NCBI GenBank assembly: GCA_028282725.1 | Contig: JANQHF010000082.1 | Span: 1-64,000, forward strand | Source of the DNA: Saprospiraceae bacterium | GTDB taxonomy: Bacteria; Bacteroidota; Bacteroidia; Chitinophagales; Saprospiraceae | Direction of reading: 5' to 3' | Length of the DNA stretch: 64,000 bases | Part shown: piece after piece, positions 55,304 to 64,000 of the stretch | Numbering within the stretch: the first letter of the stretch is position 1 | How the letters are laid out: each line of letters starts with the position of its first letter | Notes under the pieces: model-generated | Database searches by the model: none | What the model saw: only the letters and a program-made list of their open reading frames with translations | Told to the model about the DNA's origin: nothing | Position numbers and translations under genes: made by a program

Positions 55304-55374
55304 GACACTAAAGAGGTCGTATGCTGGTTGGACAATGCTCCTGACAATATGTCACATTCAAATACCTATTATCA

Positions 55375-55382
55375 TATCTTTG
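55375..55382 (+). promoter_or_regulatory. -7 promoter box TATCTTTG of miaB
   Basis: This is a perfect TAnnTTTG match. Transcription should begin about 7 nt later, near 55389. The upstream in-frame TTG 55328 and ATG 55349 would then lie outside the mRNA, so the ATG at 55415 is the likely miaB start. Confidence 0.6.
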
Positions 55383-55414
55383 CACTCCTTAAAAAGAAAA
55401 TTGCTGAGGCACAA

Positions 55415-56881
55415 ATGTACGATAGCAACCCTACTATAGATGAATTGAATCCTGCAGATCAGGCTAAAAGACACAAATTGCTCGAAGATTGCCGTCAAGG
55501 AGAAGCCCTGGAAATGAAACATTCTGCAAACGGAGGCACGGCTCATAAGAAGTTCTATATTGAAAGCTATGGCTGTCAGATGAATTTTAGCGATGGTGAG
55601 ATTGTCGCCTCGATCCTGGCAGAGAATGGCTTTGCATCAACAAGGAATATAGAAGAATCGGATCTTATCCTGATCAATACGTGTTCGATACGCGAAAAGG
55701 CAGAAGAGAGTGTAAGAAAAAGACTTTCCGTCTTCAACCGGTTCAAAAAATCCAGACCCGGATTACTTGTTGGAGTACTGGGTTGCATGGCAGAGCGGTT
55801 GAAGTCCAAATTTCTTGAGGAAGAGAAAATCGTCGATATCGTCGTAGGCCCGGATGCATACAGGGATCTTCCCAGATTGGTGGATGAAGCTGAAGATGGT
55901 CAAAAAGGTGTCAATGTTTTTTTGTCCCGGGAAGAGACTTATGCGGACATTGCACCGTTGAGGATCGGTTCGAATGGAGTGACGGCCTTCATTTCCATTA
56001 TGCGCGGATGCGATAATATGTGTTCTTTTTGTGTCGTACCATTCACTCGTGGCAGGGAAAGAAGTCGCAATGCCTTTACGATCGTTTCTGAGGCACAGGA
56101 TTTATTTGACAAGGGATACAGGGAGGTTACGCTCCTGGGCCAGAACGTCGATTCCTATAAATGGGTAAATCCCGAATCAAATCAGACTGTCACATTTGCA
56201 CAATTGTTGGAAATGACTGCCCAGGTTCACGCGGACTTGCGGATCAGGTTTTCCACTTCTCATCCCAAGGATATGACTGATGACGTGCTTTATACAATGT
56301 CGAAATACGACAATATCTGCAAGTACATTCATCTTCCGGTACAATCCGGTAATTCAAGGGTTCTGAAACTGATGAACAGGACCTATGATCGTCAATGGTA
56401 TATGAATAGGGTAGAGAGCATCTATCGCATTCTTCCCGATTGTGCAATATCTTCTGACATCATCAGTGGATTTTGTACGGAAACAGAAGAAGATCACAAA
56501 GAAACCCTGGATATAATGGAATGGGCAGACTACAGTATGTCCTATATGTTTTATTATTCCGAAAGACCAGGGACACTGGCTGCAAAAAAACTTGAGGACG
56601 ACATTCCACTGGCAACCAAAAAGAAGAGATTACAGGAGATTATCAATGTGCAAAGTCAACTTTCGCTGAAGCATAATCAGCGGGATATCGGGAAGGTATT
56701 CAAGGTCCTGATCGAGGGAAATTCGAAAAAATCAGCTGAGCATTTCAAGGGAAGGAACAGCCAGAATAAAATGATCGTATTTCCCAAAAAGGGTCAATAT
56801 CAACCCGGAAATTATGTACACGTGAAGGTGGATTCTGTGACAAGTGCCACCCTGTTAGGCGAAATCATTGAAGAAGTTTAA
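55415..56881 (+). CDS. miaB: tRNA-2-methylthio-N6-isopentenyladenosine synthase MiaB
   Basis: MiaB adds the methylthio group to i6A37 of tRNA. From ATG 55415 the protein has 488 residues; the track starts 87 nt earlier, but the promoter box at 55375 excludes that. The N-terminal UPF0004 domain opens [20 protein letters not shown] with the first cluster Cys. The radical SAM cluster is [20 protein letters not shown] near residue 198, then LLGQNVDSY and [22 protein letters not shown] domain closes the protein ([17 protein letters not shown]). It leads a probable operon through secG. Confidence 0.94.
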   Translation: MYDSNPTIDELNPADQAKRHKLLEDCRQGEALEMKHSANGGTAHKKFYIESYGCQMNFSDGEIVASILAENGFASTRNIEESDLILINTCSIREKAEESVRKRLSVFNRFKKSRPGLLVGVLGCMAERLKSKFLEEEKIVDIVVGPDAYRDLPRLVDEAEDGQKGVNVFLSREETYADIAPLRIGSNGVTAFISIMRGCDNMCSFCVVPFTRGRERSRNAFTIVSEAQDLFDKGYREVTLLGQNVDSYKWVNPESNQTVTFAQLLEMTAQVHADLRIRFSTSHPKDMTDDVLYTMSKYDNICKYIHLPVQSGNSRVLKLMNRTYDRQWYMNRVESIYRILPDCAISSDIISGFCTETEEDHKETLDIMEWADYSMSYMFYYSERPGTLAAKKLEDDIPLATKKKRLQEIINVQSQLSLKHNQRDIGKVFKVLIEGNSKKSAEHFKGRNSQNKMIVFPKKGQYQPGNYVHVKVDSVTSATLLGEIIEEV

Positions 56882-56892
56882 AAGGAGATAAA

Positions 56893-58173
56893 GTGCAAAT
56901 ACAGGCTGTCAAGCAGAGATATGGAATAATCGGGCGATCACAAAAACTCGATCGTGCCCTTAGTAAAGCCATGCGTGTGGCCAATACCGATTTGACAGTT
57001 CTGATCCAGGGAGAGAGTGGCGTAGGCAAGGAAGTCATATCTAAGATCATTCATCAACTGAGTGCAAGAAAGCACAATACTTTTATTGCTATAAACACAG
57101 GAGCGCTACCTGAAGGAACGATCAACTCAGAATTGTTCGGTCATGAAAAAGGAGCTTTCACGGGTGCTACAAGCGACCGGAAGGGGTATTTTGAGACTGC
57201 TGGAGGAGGAACCATCTTCCTTGATGAGGTAGGAGAAATGCCGTTGGATACACAGGCATACCTGCTTCGCGTATTGGAATCGGGAGAATTTATACGGGTG
57301 GGATCTTCCACTGTGCAAAAGACTGATGTGAGGGTCATCGCAGCTACGAATGTCGACTTGCTGGAAAAAGTGAGAGCAGGAAAATTCAGGGAGGATCTCT
57401 ATTATCGGTTGAATACTGTACCGATCGTCGTTCCTTCTCTGAAAGAACGACGTGAAGATATCTATATGCTGTTTCGAAAATTTACATTGGATGCAGCGGA
57501 AAAATACCGGACAGAACCCGTTTCCCTGGATTCCGAAGCCAAGGATCTCCTGGTGAATTACAATTGGCCCGGCAACATCAGGGAATTGCGCAATGTGGCA
57601 GAACAACTGTCTATCTTGTCAGAAGAGAAATTAATTACGTCCGAAATTCTATCTGAAGTTGTTCCGAATATTCGCAACAGACATTTACCCGGGATTGCGA
57701 AAGATGGCGGTGAAAATCTCCAGGAACGCGAGATCCTGTACAAGGTTTTGTTTGATATGAAAAACGATATCAACGATCTGAAATCTTTGATATTCGAATT
57801 GATCAACAGCAACAATCTGCAGGTGAGCAATGTCAACAGCCTGAGACAATTACAGCTTTCACCAGGCAATGTTGCACCCTCCGATATCTATCAACCCTCT
57901 GGCGATCTTGCCAAAATGCAACAGGAATCCAGTCGTATTATTCCCGACGATCATTACGAAGAAAAGGCAACAGAATCCATGCCTGTAATCATCGAAAGAA
58001 ATACGTATGAAGAAAGCGAAATCGTGGAAGACAACTTGTCCCTTGAGCAGATGGAACGCAACCTCATCTCTAAAGCGTTGAAAAAATACAATGGAAGAAG
58101 AAAGGAGGCCGCAGCAGAACTGGGAATTTCGGAAAGAACACTCTACAGAAAAATAAAGAACTATGGCATGTAA
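56893..58173 (+). CDS. Sigma-54-dependent transcriptional activator without receiver domain
   Basis: This is an enhancer-binding protein of 426 residues. It starts at GTG, with an unusually good Shine-Dalgarno (AAAGGAG) 6 nt before. The AAA+ domain begins almost at once: Walker A GESGVGKE, the sigma-54 contact loop GAFTGA, Walker B GGTIFLDEVGEMPL, and the arginine-finger region FREDLYYRLN. A ~130-residue linker leads to a FIS-type helix-turn-helix (LISKALKKYNGRRKEAAAELGISERTLYRKIK). With no N-terminal sensor it is either constitutively active or controlled by a partner. It overlaps lptE by 11 bp. Confidence 0.92.
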   Translation: MQIQAVKQRYGIIGRSQKLDRALSKAMRVANTDLTVLIQGESGVGKEVISKIIHQLSARKHNTFIAINTGALPEGTINSELFGHEKGAFTGATSDRKGYFETAGGGTIFLDEVGEMPLDTQAYLLRVLESGEFIRVGSSTVQKTDVRVIAATNVDLLEKVRAGKFREDLYYRLNTVPIVVPSLKERREDIYMLFRKFTLDAAEKYRTEPVSLDSEAKDLLVNYNWPGNIRELRNVAEQLSILSEEKLITSEILSEVVPNIRNRHLPGIAKDGGENLQEREILYKVLFDMKNDINDLKSLIFELINSNNLQVSNVNSLRQLQLSPGNVAPSDIYQPSGDLAKMQQESSRIIPDDHYEEKATESMPVIIERNTYEESEIVEDNLSLEQMERNLISKALKKYNGRRKEAAAELGISERTLYRKIKNYGM

Positions 58174-58684
58174 GTATTGGATCTTGCCATTATTTATCAG
58201 TCTCTGTTTTTCCGCATGCTATTCTTTCAAAGGAATTTCGATTGCTCCGACCATTTCTACTTTTTACGTGGATCAGTTTCAAAACGGGGCGGGTAATGCA
58301 CCTCCCGATATCGGACAGCGATTCAGCGAAGAGTTAAAGGACATCATTTTGAGGAGTTCGAGATTGAATTACGATGAAAGCGCCCCGGATATCGAATTTT
58401 CCGGGACGATAACGTCGTTCAATGTACAATCTGTTGCACCGGAAAGACGGGACGATTCATCCGGGGCTACCGATTTTGGAAGTTCATTGAATCGCCTGAA
58501 TATCTCCATCAGTGTCGAATATGTAAATAACCAGGACGCCGAGGATATCTGGACACAGAGCTTTTCTTTCTTTCAGGATTTTGACAATACCCAGAACCTC
58601 ACCGATGTACAGGACGACCTCATCGAGGAAATTTTCGATCAATTGACCAATGATATATTCACCAGAGCATTTACCAATTGGTAG
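58163..58684 (+). CDS. lptE: LptE family LPS-assembly lipoprotein
   Basis: LptE plugs the LptD barrel for lipopolysaccharide insertion in the outer membrane. The protein has 173 residues. Its lipoprotein signal ends LCFSACYSF, with the family's YSFKGISIAP right after the Cys. Then come FQNGAGNAPPDIGQRFSEELKDIILRSSRL, DIEFSGTITSFNVQSVAP and VEYVNNQDAEDIWTQSFSFF, a pattern typical for Bacteroidota LptE. It overlaps the preceding activator gene by 11 bp and is followed at 2 bp by the next gene. Confidence 0.9.
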   Translation: MACKYWILPLFISLCFSACYSFKGISIAPTISTFYVDQFQNGAGNAPPDIGQRFSEELKDIILRSSRLNYDESAPDIEFSGTITSFNVQSVAPERRDDSSGATDFGSSLNRLNISISVEYVNNQDAEDIWTQSFSFFQDFDNTQNLTDVQDDLIEEIFDQLTNDIFTRAFTNW

Positions 58685-58686
58685 TT

Positions 58687-59400
58687 ATGGCCCGGAAAAA
58701 ACTCATAGATTATTTGAACGATCCTAACAATCTGAAATCAATCAGCACAGAAGAACTGAGAGATTGGGCGAGAACAGCGCCGTATGCCGGCCTGATCCAC
58801 AAGTTGCTCGTCCAAAAGCTCATATTGGAGAAGGCACCGGAGAAAGACCTGGAAGAAGCCACCACGATGGCCATCCTGAACAATGCGAATCCCGGAATTA
58901 CTTTGAAATCCATCGAAGACTTCAAACAGTGGATGCTTTCTTCTCAGAAGATGAAGGATGACAAGACCGAGATCATGGAAGATCCGGAACCCTCAAAAGC
59001 CCATGGCATTACCGATGAGGATATCAAGGATCAGACATCACCAATTATGGAGTCAGGACTTGAAGATCCGATCAGCGCGGCGAAAGTGATCCTGCCAAAA
59101 GATGAAAGTGCCGATGTCCAACAAGAGCAACTGACGACGGTCCCGGAAGAGACCGGGGATGAACTCAGCGATTTTACTTCGTGGTTACAGAGTCTAAAAC
59201 CCGTCAAAGATGCAGAGACCAAAGGAATGAAAAAGCTTGAATTGACCGATTCTTCAATAGCTTCGTCTGCCCTTGCGGAAATACTGACAGAGCAAGGACA
59301 TATCGCGGAAGCCATCCAAATGTATGAGTTACTTATATTGAAAAATCCCGAAAAAAGTTCTTTCTTTGCCGCTCAAATTGAAAAGCTGAAAGCACTATGA
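58687..59400 (+). CDS. Conserved hypothetical protein between lptE and secG
   Basis: From ATG 58687 (237 residues; the track begins 9 nt earlier at a TTG). The N-terminal ~75 residues are helical (LIDYLNDPNNLKSISTEELRDWARTAPYAGLIHKLLVQK), followed by an acidic, probably disordered middle. The C-terminal ~45 residues hold one TPR-like hairpin (ALAEILTEQGHIAEAIQMYELLI, then NPEKSSFFAAQIEKL). There is no signal peptide. The gene overlaps secG by 4 bp (ATGA), so it is translationally coupled. Function is unknown; position suggests a link with envelope biogenesis. Confidence 0.75.
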   Translation: MARKKLIDYLNDPNNLKSISTEELRDWARTAPYAGLIHKLLVQKLILEKAPEKDLEEATTMAILNNANPGITLKSIEDFKQWMLSSQKMKDDKTEIMEDPEPSKAHGITDEDIKDQTSPIMESGLEDPISAAKVILPKDESADVQQEQLTTVPEETGDELSDFTSWLQSLKPVKDAETKGMKKLELTDSSIASSALAEILTEQGHIAEAIQMYELLILKNPEKSSFFAAQIEKLKAL

Positions 59401-59654
59401 TCACCTTTCTAACGATCCTTGTTGCACTAGTGTGTGTCCTGTTAATGTTAGTTGTCCTCATTCAAAACCCTAAGGGTGGTGGACTGGATTCAACTTTCGG
59501 AGGTTCGGGTGCAAATCAAATGTTTGGGGCGGCAAAATCTACAGATCTGATCGAGAAAATCACATGGGGGCTTGCCATTGCACTTTTCATTCTTTGCATA
59601 ATAACAGCAATTATTGTCAATAGTCAGGCTGCAATTACGGCTCAGACTCTGTAG
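59397..59654 (+). CDS. secG: Preprotein translocase subunit SecG
   Basis: SecG is the small SecYEG subunit that assists protein export. It has 85 residues and two membrane helices: ITFLTILVALVCVLLMLVVLIQ and ITWGLAIALFILCIITAIIV. Between them is the conserved NPKGGGLDSTFGGSGANQMFGA loop. It overlaps the preceding gene by 4 bp and probably ends the miaB-lptE-secG transcript. The groES leader follows. Confidence 0.93.
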   Translation: MITFLTILVALVCVLLMLVVLIQNPKGGGLDSTFGGSGANQMFGAAKSTDLIEKITWGLAIALFILCIITAIIVNSQAAITAQTL

Positions 59655-59702
59655 TCAATATCTGCCATTTTTTCAATTCGATGATACCTTATTCTTGGTT
59701 TA

Positions 59703-59766
59703 AGTCAAAAATGTCAAAAATCACTGCTAAAATGTCAGTCCTGAAGTGCTTGGCACAGGAAGTGAT
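59703..59766 (+). promoter_or_regulatory. groES upstream region: TGTCA repeats and a sigma-54-like -24/-12 element
   Basis: TTGGCAC (59750-59756) with GTGA at 59762-59765 resembles a -24/-12 promoter with correct spacing, although -12 is A rather than C. Before it, AGTCA, TGTCA and TGTCA at 59703, 59712 and 59733 could be activator sites. No CIRCE inverted repeat is present between secG and groES. Confidence 0.35.
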
Positions 59767-59830
59767 GATAAAGCCATGTTATTCATTCATTCATTTTAAT
59801 TAATCCAAACGAACTGTAAAATTATAGATT

Positions 59831-60106
59831 ATGAGTTTGAAACCTATTAACGATCGAGTGGTAGTGAAACCTGCTCCCGCCGATGCTAAAACGAGTGGGG
59901 GTATCATTATCCCGGATACCGCAAAAGAGAAGCCGCAAAGGGGTAAAGTAATTGCTGTCGGACCTGGCAATGACGGAAATCAAATGACCGTAAAAAAAGG
60001 TGATACCGTATTGTATGGCAAGTATGCCGGTCAGGAATTGGAATACGAGGGTACAGAATATCTAATCATGAGGGAAGATGATATTCTCGTAATCATTGGT
60101 AAATAA
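59831..60106 (+). CDS. groES: Co-chaperonin GroES
   Basis: GroES caps the GroEL ring during ATP-driven protein folding. It has 91 residues, normal length. [45 protein letters not shown] is the standard start with the mobile loop at ~17-32. [20 protein letters not shown] and the end [10 protein letters not shown] follow. It is 36 bp upstream of groEL and certainly co-transcribed. Confidence 0.97.
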   Translation: MSLKPINDRVVVKPAPADAKTSGGIIIPDTAKEKPQRGKVIAVGPGNDGNQMTVKKGDTVLYGKYAGQELEYEGTEYLIMREDDILVIIGK

Positions 60107-60127
60107 GAAATTAATAAATCACGATAA

Positions 60128-61777
<1,650 letters not shown>

Positions 61778-61796
61778 TTAGAATTGAAATGAATCC

Positions 61797-61829
61797 AAGA
61801 GCTTCTCTTTGCCGGGAAGCTCTTTTTTT
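61797..61829 (+). terminator. Intrinsic terminator of groESL
   Basis: AAGAGCTTC pairs perfectly with GAAGCTCTT around a 10-nt loop and is followed by a run of T. It ends the groESL transcript, so mscS, 33 bp on, needs its own promoter. Confidence 0.85.
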
Positions 61830-61862
61830 ATATAACGATCTGTATTATATTTCCTCACCAAA

Positions 61863-62705
61863 TTGATTGCCGTGGTTTTCGATTCCATAATCGCTGATCT
61901 GCAGGAATATTACGAGGCCTTTATCTCCCTGTTGCCGCAATTTATAACGGGTATTCTTGTGCTTTTCATTTTTTGGGTCTTGTCCAAAATTCTGAAAAGA
62001 ATATTACAAAGAGCACTTGATCCAAAATTTGAAGATAAGCTAGTCCTTCGATTCATCTTGAAGACGGTTAACCTGATTTTTTTTGGAATTGCTGTACTCG
62101 TTTTTTTAAAGATAATTGGCCTTGGAGATATCGCAATGGGAATTTGGGGGACAGCGGGTATTGGTGCCTTCGTTATTGGTTTTGCATTTAAAGATATTGG
62201 GGAACATTTTTTGGCTGGTTTTATCCTCGCTTTTAACAGGCCTTTTGGTATTGGTGATGTGATTGAGGTGGACGACCGTGCAGGGAAGGTTGTAGGCCTG
62301 AATTTGAGGAATACGCACATTAAATCGTTTGATGGGAAGGATGTCTATATTCCCAATGGCATTGTCGTGAAACATCCCTTGTCTAATTATACAATTGACG
62401 GCTTTCTCAGGAATGAATTTGAAATCGAAATTAAAATCGATGCGGATATCGACAAGGCGACTTCGATTATTTATCGTGTCATTAACGAACACCCCTATGT
62501 CCTGAAGAACAAGAAAAAACCTGACATCAATATCGCCTATGTCGGTAATCAAAGTATAAAGATGCGTGTGTTGTACTGGATTGATACTACTGATGAGAAT
62601 GTCAACACATTCAGGATTCGACTTGAGCTTGTCCGTGGTATTGTGGAACAATTCAATCGCAATCAAATTGATTTTCCGGAGCGAATTACGGATCTCTCGA
62701 TATAA
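61863..62705 (+). CDS. MscS-type small mechanosensitive ion channel
   Basis: This inner membrane channel opens under membrane tension to release solutes. It has 280 residues from TTG 61863; GTG 61872 is an alternative and no ATG is available before helix 1. It has three membrane helices. The pore helix is MGIWGTAGIGAFVIGFAFKDIGEHFLAGFILAF, followed by the beta domain RPFGIGDVIEVDDRAGKVVGLNLRNTHIKSFDGKDVYIPNG, the MscS signature. The C-terminal alpha/beta part is complete. Confidence 0.93.
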   Translation: MIAVVFDSIIADLQEYYEAFISLLPQFITGILVLFIFWVLSKILKRILQRALDPKFEDKLVLRFILKTVNLIFFGIAVLVFLKIIGLGDIAMGIWGTAGIGAFVIGFAFKDIGEHFLAGFILAFNRPFGIGDVIEVDDRAGKVVGLNLRNTHIKSFDGKDVYIPNGIVVKHPLSNYTIDGFLRNEFEIEIKIDADIDKATSIIYRVINEHPYVLKNKKKPDINIAYVGNQSIKMRVLYWIDTTDENVNTFRIRLELVRGIVEQFNRNQIDFPERITDLSI

Positions 62706-62873
62706 GACATACAGGTTTGATTTTAAGTTAACTCCGGAAATATTATAATTTTCTAGCTATATAATTTTCCAAATTCGATCCTTACCTGCTTTATTGTATT
62801 TTTCAGAATTTCCATTGTAATAGGAATTGAAGCTTCAGCTGGATTGCTACTTTAGCTTTCCAATTTGAGAATT

Positions 62874-63224
62874 ATGAGCCAATTGTCGGGGTGTATTTTT
62901 TTTCTCTTACTCAATGTGACAATGGTCCATCAGGAAGCATCGGATTTGAAAATGACTGAAGCCATTGATGAAGTTACTATTAAAAGCATTCTAAGCGAGG
63001 ATCAAAAATCACTGCACCTTCAAATATCACTACCCATCTCCAGTAATGTAGGTTTTGAATTATATGATGAAGAGGATTCGATTGTCCATCTTTGGCATGG
63101 GCAACAACTGTCATTGGGAGATCACCAGCTTAAATTAAACTTGCCCCATTTATCCGGCAAACGATACATGCTTCATATCCAGGTGGGAAACGAGATTTTT
63201 AAACAACTTCTTTATATTCAGTGA
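62874..63224 (+). CDS. Small exported protein, unknown function
   Basis: From ATG 62874 this has 116 residues; the track uses a TTG 9 nt earlier. MSQLSGCIFFLLLNVTMVHQEAS looks like a signal peptide or lipoprotein signal (Cys at 7 is too early for typical lipidation). The mature ~90 residues alternate like beta-strands (VTIKSILSEDQKSLHLQISL, GFELYDEEDSIVHLW, YMLHIQVGNE) and suggest a single immunoglobulin-like or T9SS-like beta domain. No family was recognised. Its stop overlaps that of the convergent symporter gene by 7 bp. Confidence 0.6.
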   Translation: MSQLSGCIFFLLLNVTMVHQEASDLKMTEAIDEVTIKSILSEDQKSLHLQISLPISSNVGFELYDEEDSIVHLWHGQQLSLGDHQLKLNLPHLSGKRYMLHIQVGNEIFKQLLYIQ

Positions 63225-64000
63225 GTCTGTTGAAGGAACTGATTCCTGTGTGAAATCAGGGCAAGTCCGATAAAAGTGAGCACACCATTCAGGGCGATCA
63301 GCATATACCCAAATTCCAGCCCATTAAACCATTGCCGGGAATTGCTGTCCAGGACAAAGGAAATGACCGGTGCAAGAATACAGACAGGAAGTGCCCATCG
63401 ATCATAAATAGGCCGTTTGGTAATCATGCCAAATGTGAATAAGCCGAGGATCGGCCCATAGGTATACCCTGCTGCTATAAACAAGGAATTTATAATTGCA
63501 TCATTGTTGAGCGCACGAAATCCGAGAATCACGATGAAAAGGATAATGGAGAAGGTAATATGTGTTTTGAGCCGGGTTCTTCTTTTTTCATCTTCACTCC
63601 TCGTATCTCTTTCAAAATTCAGGAAATCAATACAGAACGATGTTGTCAATGCTGTCAAGGCAGAATCCGCGCTGGAATACGCTGCTGCAATCAAGCCCAA
63701 TATGAATACAATTCCGATGACCGGTCCGAGGTGATTGAGTGCGATTTGCGGAAATAAGAGATCCGACCTCTCAGGAATGGCCAATCCTGTTTGACTTGCA
63801 TATATGTAGAGCAATGCACCCAGGCTTAAAAACAGCAAGTTGGCAAAGATCAATATAAAACTGAATGTGAATACATTCTTCTGTGCATCTCTCAGGGTCT
63901 TGCAAGTCAGGTTTTTTTGCATCATATCCTGGTCGAGGCCAGTCATCACGACGGCAATGAGTGCCCCGCTGATGAATTGCTTGAAGAAGTTGTTTTGATC
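63218..64000 (-). CDS. Sodium:solute symporter (SSS family), C-terminal part, cut by the window edge
   Basis: This is the C-terminal ~260 residues of a sodium/solute symporter. The reading frame stays open to the window end: before the track's GTG start it reads NNFFKQFISGALIAVVMTGLDQD, so the start codon is beyond 64000. TGLDQDMMQKN and AAAYSSADSALTALTTSFCIDFL are SSS signatures, the latter with Na+-site Ser residues. About six membrane helices remain. The solute (sugar, proline, sialate or similar) cannot be told from this part. Confidence 0.9.
   Translation of the reverse strand, partial: DQNNFFKQFISGALIAVVMTGLDQDMMQKNLTCKTLRDAQKNVFTFSFILIFANLLFLSLGALLYIYASQTGLAIPERSDLLFPQIALNHLGPVIGIVFILGLIAAAYSSADSALTALTTSFCIDFLNFERDTRSEDEKRRTRLKTHITFSIILFIVILGFRALNNDAIINSLFIAAGYTYGPILGLFTFGMITKRPIYDRWALPVCILAPVISFVLDSNSRQWFNGLEFGYMLIALNGVLTFIGLALISHRNQFLQQTH

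Noticed and set aside
59655-59830. CIRCE operator upstream of groES
   Set aside because: I looked for TTAGCACTC-N9-GAGTGCTAA and found no such inverted repeat; only isolated GTGCT-like words occur.

Overview
The window looks like a chromosome segment of a Bacteroidota bacterium, probably a free-living aquatic member of the Saprospiria/Cytophagia side of the phylum. Supporting signs are a secreted protein with a type IX secretion C-terminal domain, promoter boxes of the phylum-specific TAnnTTTG type, many genes without a Shine-Dalgarno site, a three-gene type B succinate/fumarate oxidoreductase, and the order miaB - sigma-54 activator - lptE - hypothetical - secG - groESL. I see no rRNA, tRNA, CRISPR array, phage or intact insertion sequence. 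The family is inferred; the phylum is fairly secure.

Layout. (1) 0.15-2.4 kb: a secreted FG-GAP/ASPIC protein and a small YjdI-CDGSH iron-sulfur protein. (2) 2.5-19.2 kb: a carbohydrate-acid block with DUF1080 and Gfo/Idh/MocA proteins, a sulfatase, mannonate dehydratase, an SDR, a FucP-type transporter with mutarotase, altronate dehydratase, uronate isomerase, a TRAP transporter, an outer membrane barrel and an SLC13 carrier. Together they suggest desulfation, uptake and isomerase-pathway catabolism of hexuronates and deoxy sugars. There is no SusC/SusD pair and no tagaturonate reductase. (3) 19.4-24.1 kb: poorly known genes, including a candidate RibK-like protein and a protein with a nucleoside-phosphorylase-like C-terminus, plus a 0.67 kb non-coding stretch rich in nested inverted repeats. 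(4) 24.2-28.9 kb: persulfide dioxygenase-like MBL-rhodanese protein, heme lipoprotein, rhodanese and a spermidine dehydrogenase-like flavoprotein. (5) 29.2-37.5 kb: a TPR membrane protein, an MFS transporter, then aspA-sdhCAB, a route from aspartate to fumarate/succinate. (6) 37.6-45.4 kb: one minus-strand block reading arsR, a fused FeS/NrfD membrane subunit, a molybdopterin oxidoreductase, rhodanese, a Crp/Fnr regulator and SulP. My best reading is a cytoplasm-facing sulfite dehydrogenase (SoeABC-like) cassette that completes sulfane-sulfur oxidation begun in region 4, with SulP moving the anion product. (7) 45.5-64 kb: housekeeping and lipid genes (hemW, O-methyltransferase, TetR with acyl-CoA dehydrogenase and SCP2, alanine dehydrogenase, tsaE, miaB, lptE, secG, groESL, mscS) ending in a sodium/solute symporter cut by the window edge.

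The most interesting items are the sulfur cassette with its subunit fusion and Cys-rich ArsR, the two remote-homology enzymes in region 3, the inverted-repeat stretch beside an internally deleted gene, dispersed two-hairpin repeats, and a decayed duplicate of the 3' end of the MFS gene on the far side of the TPR gene. All family names come from reading motifs by eye; no database search was run.
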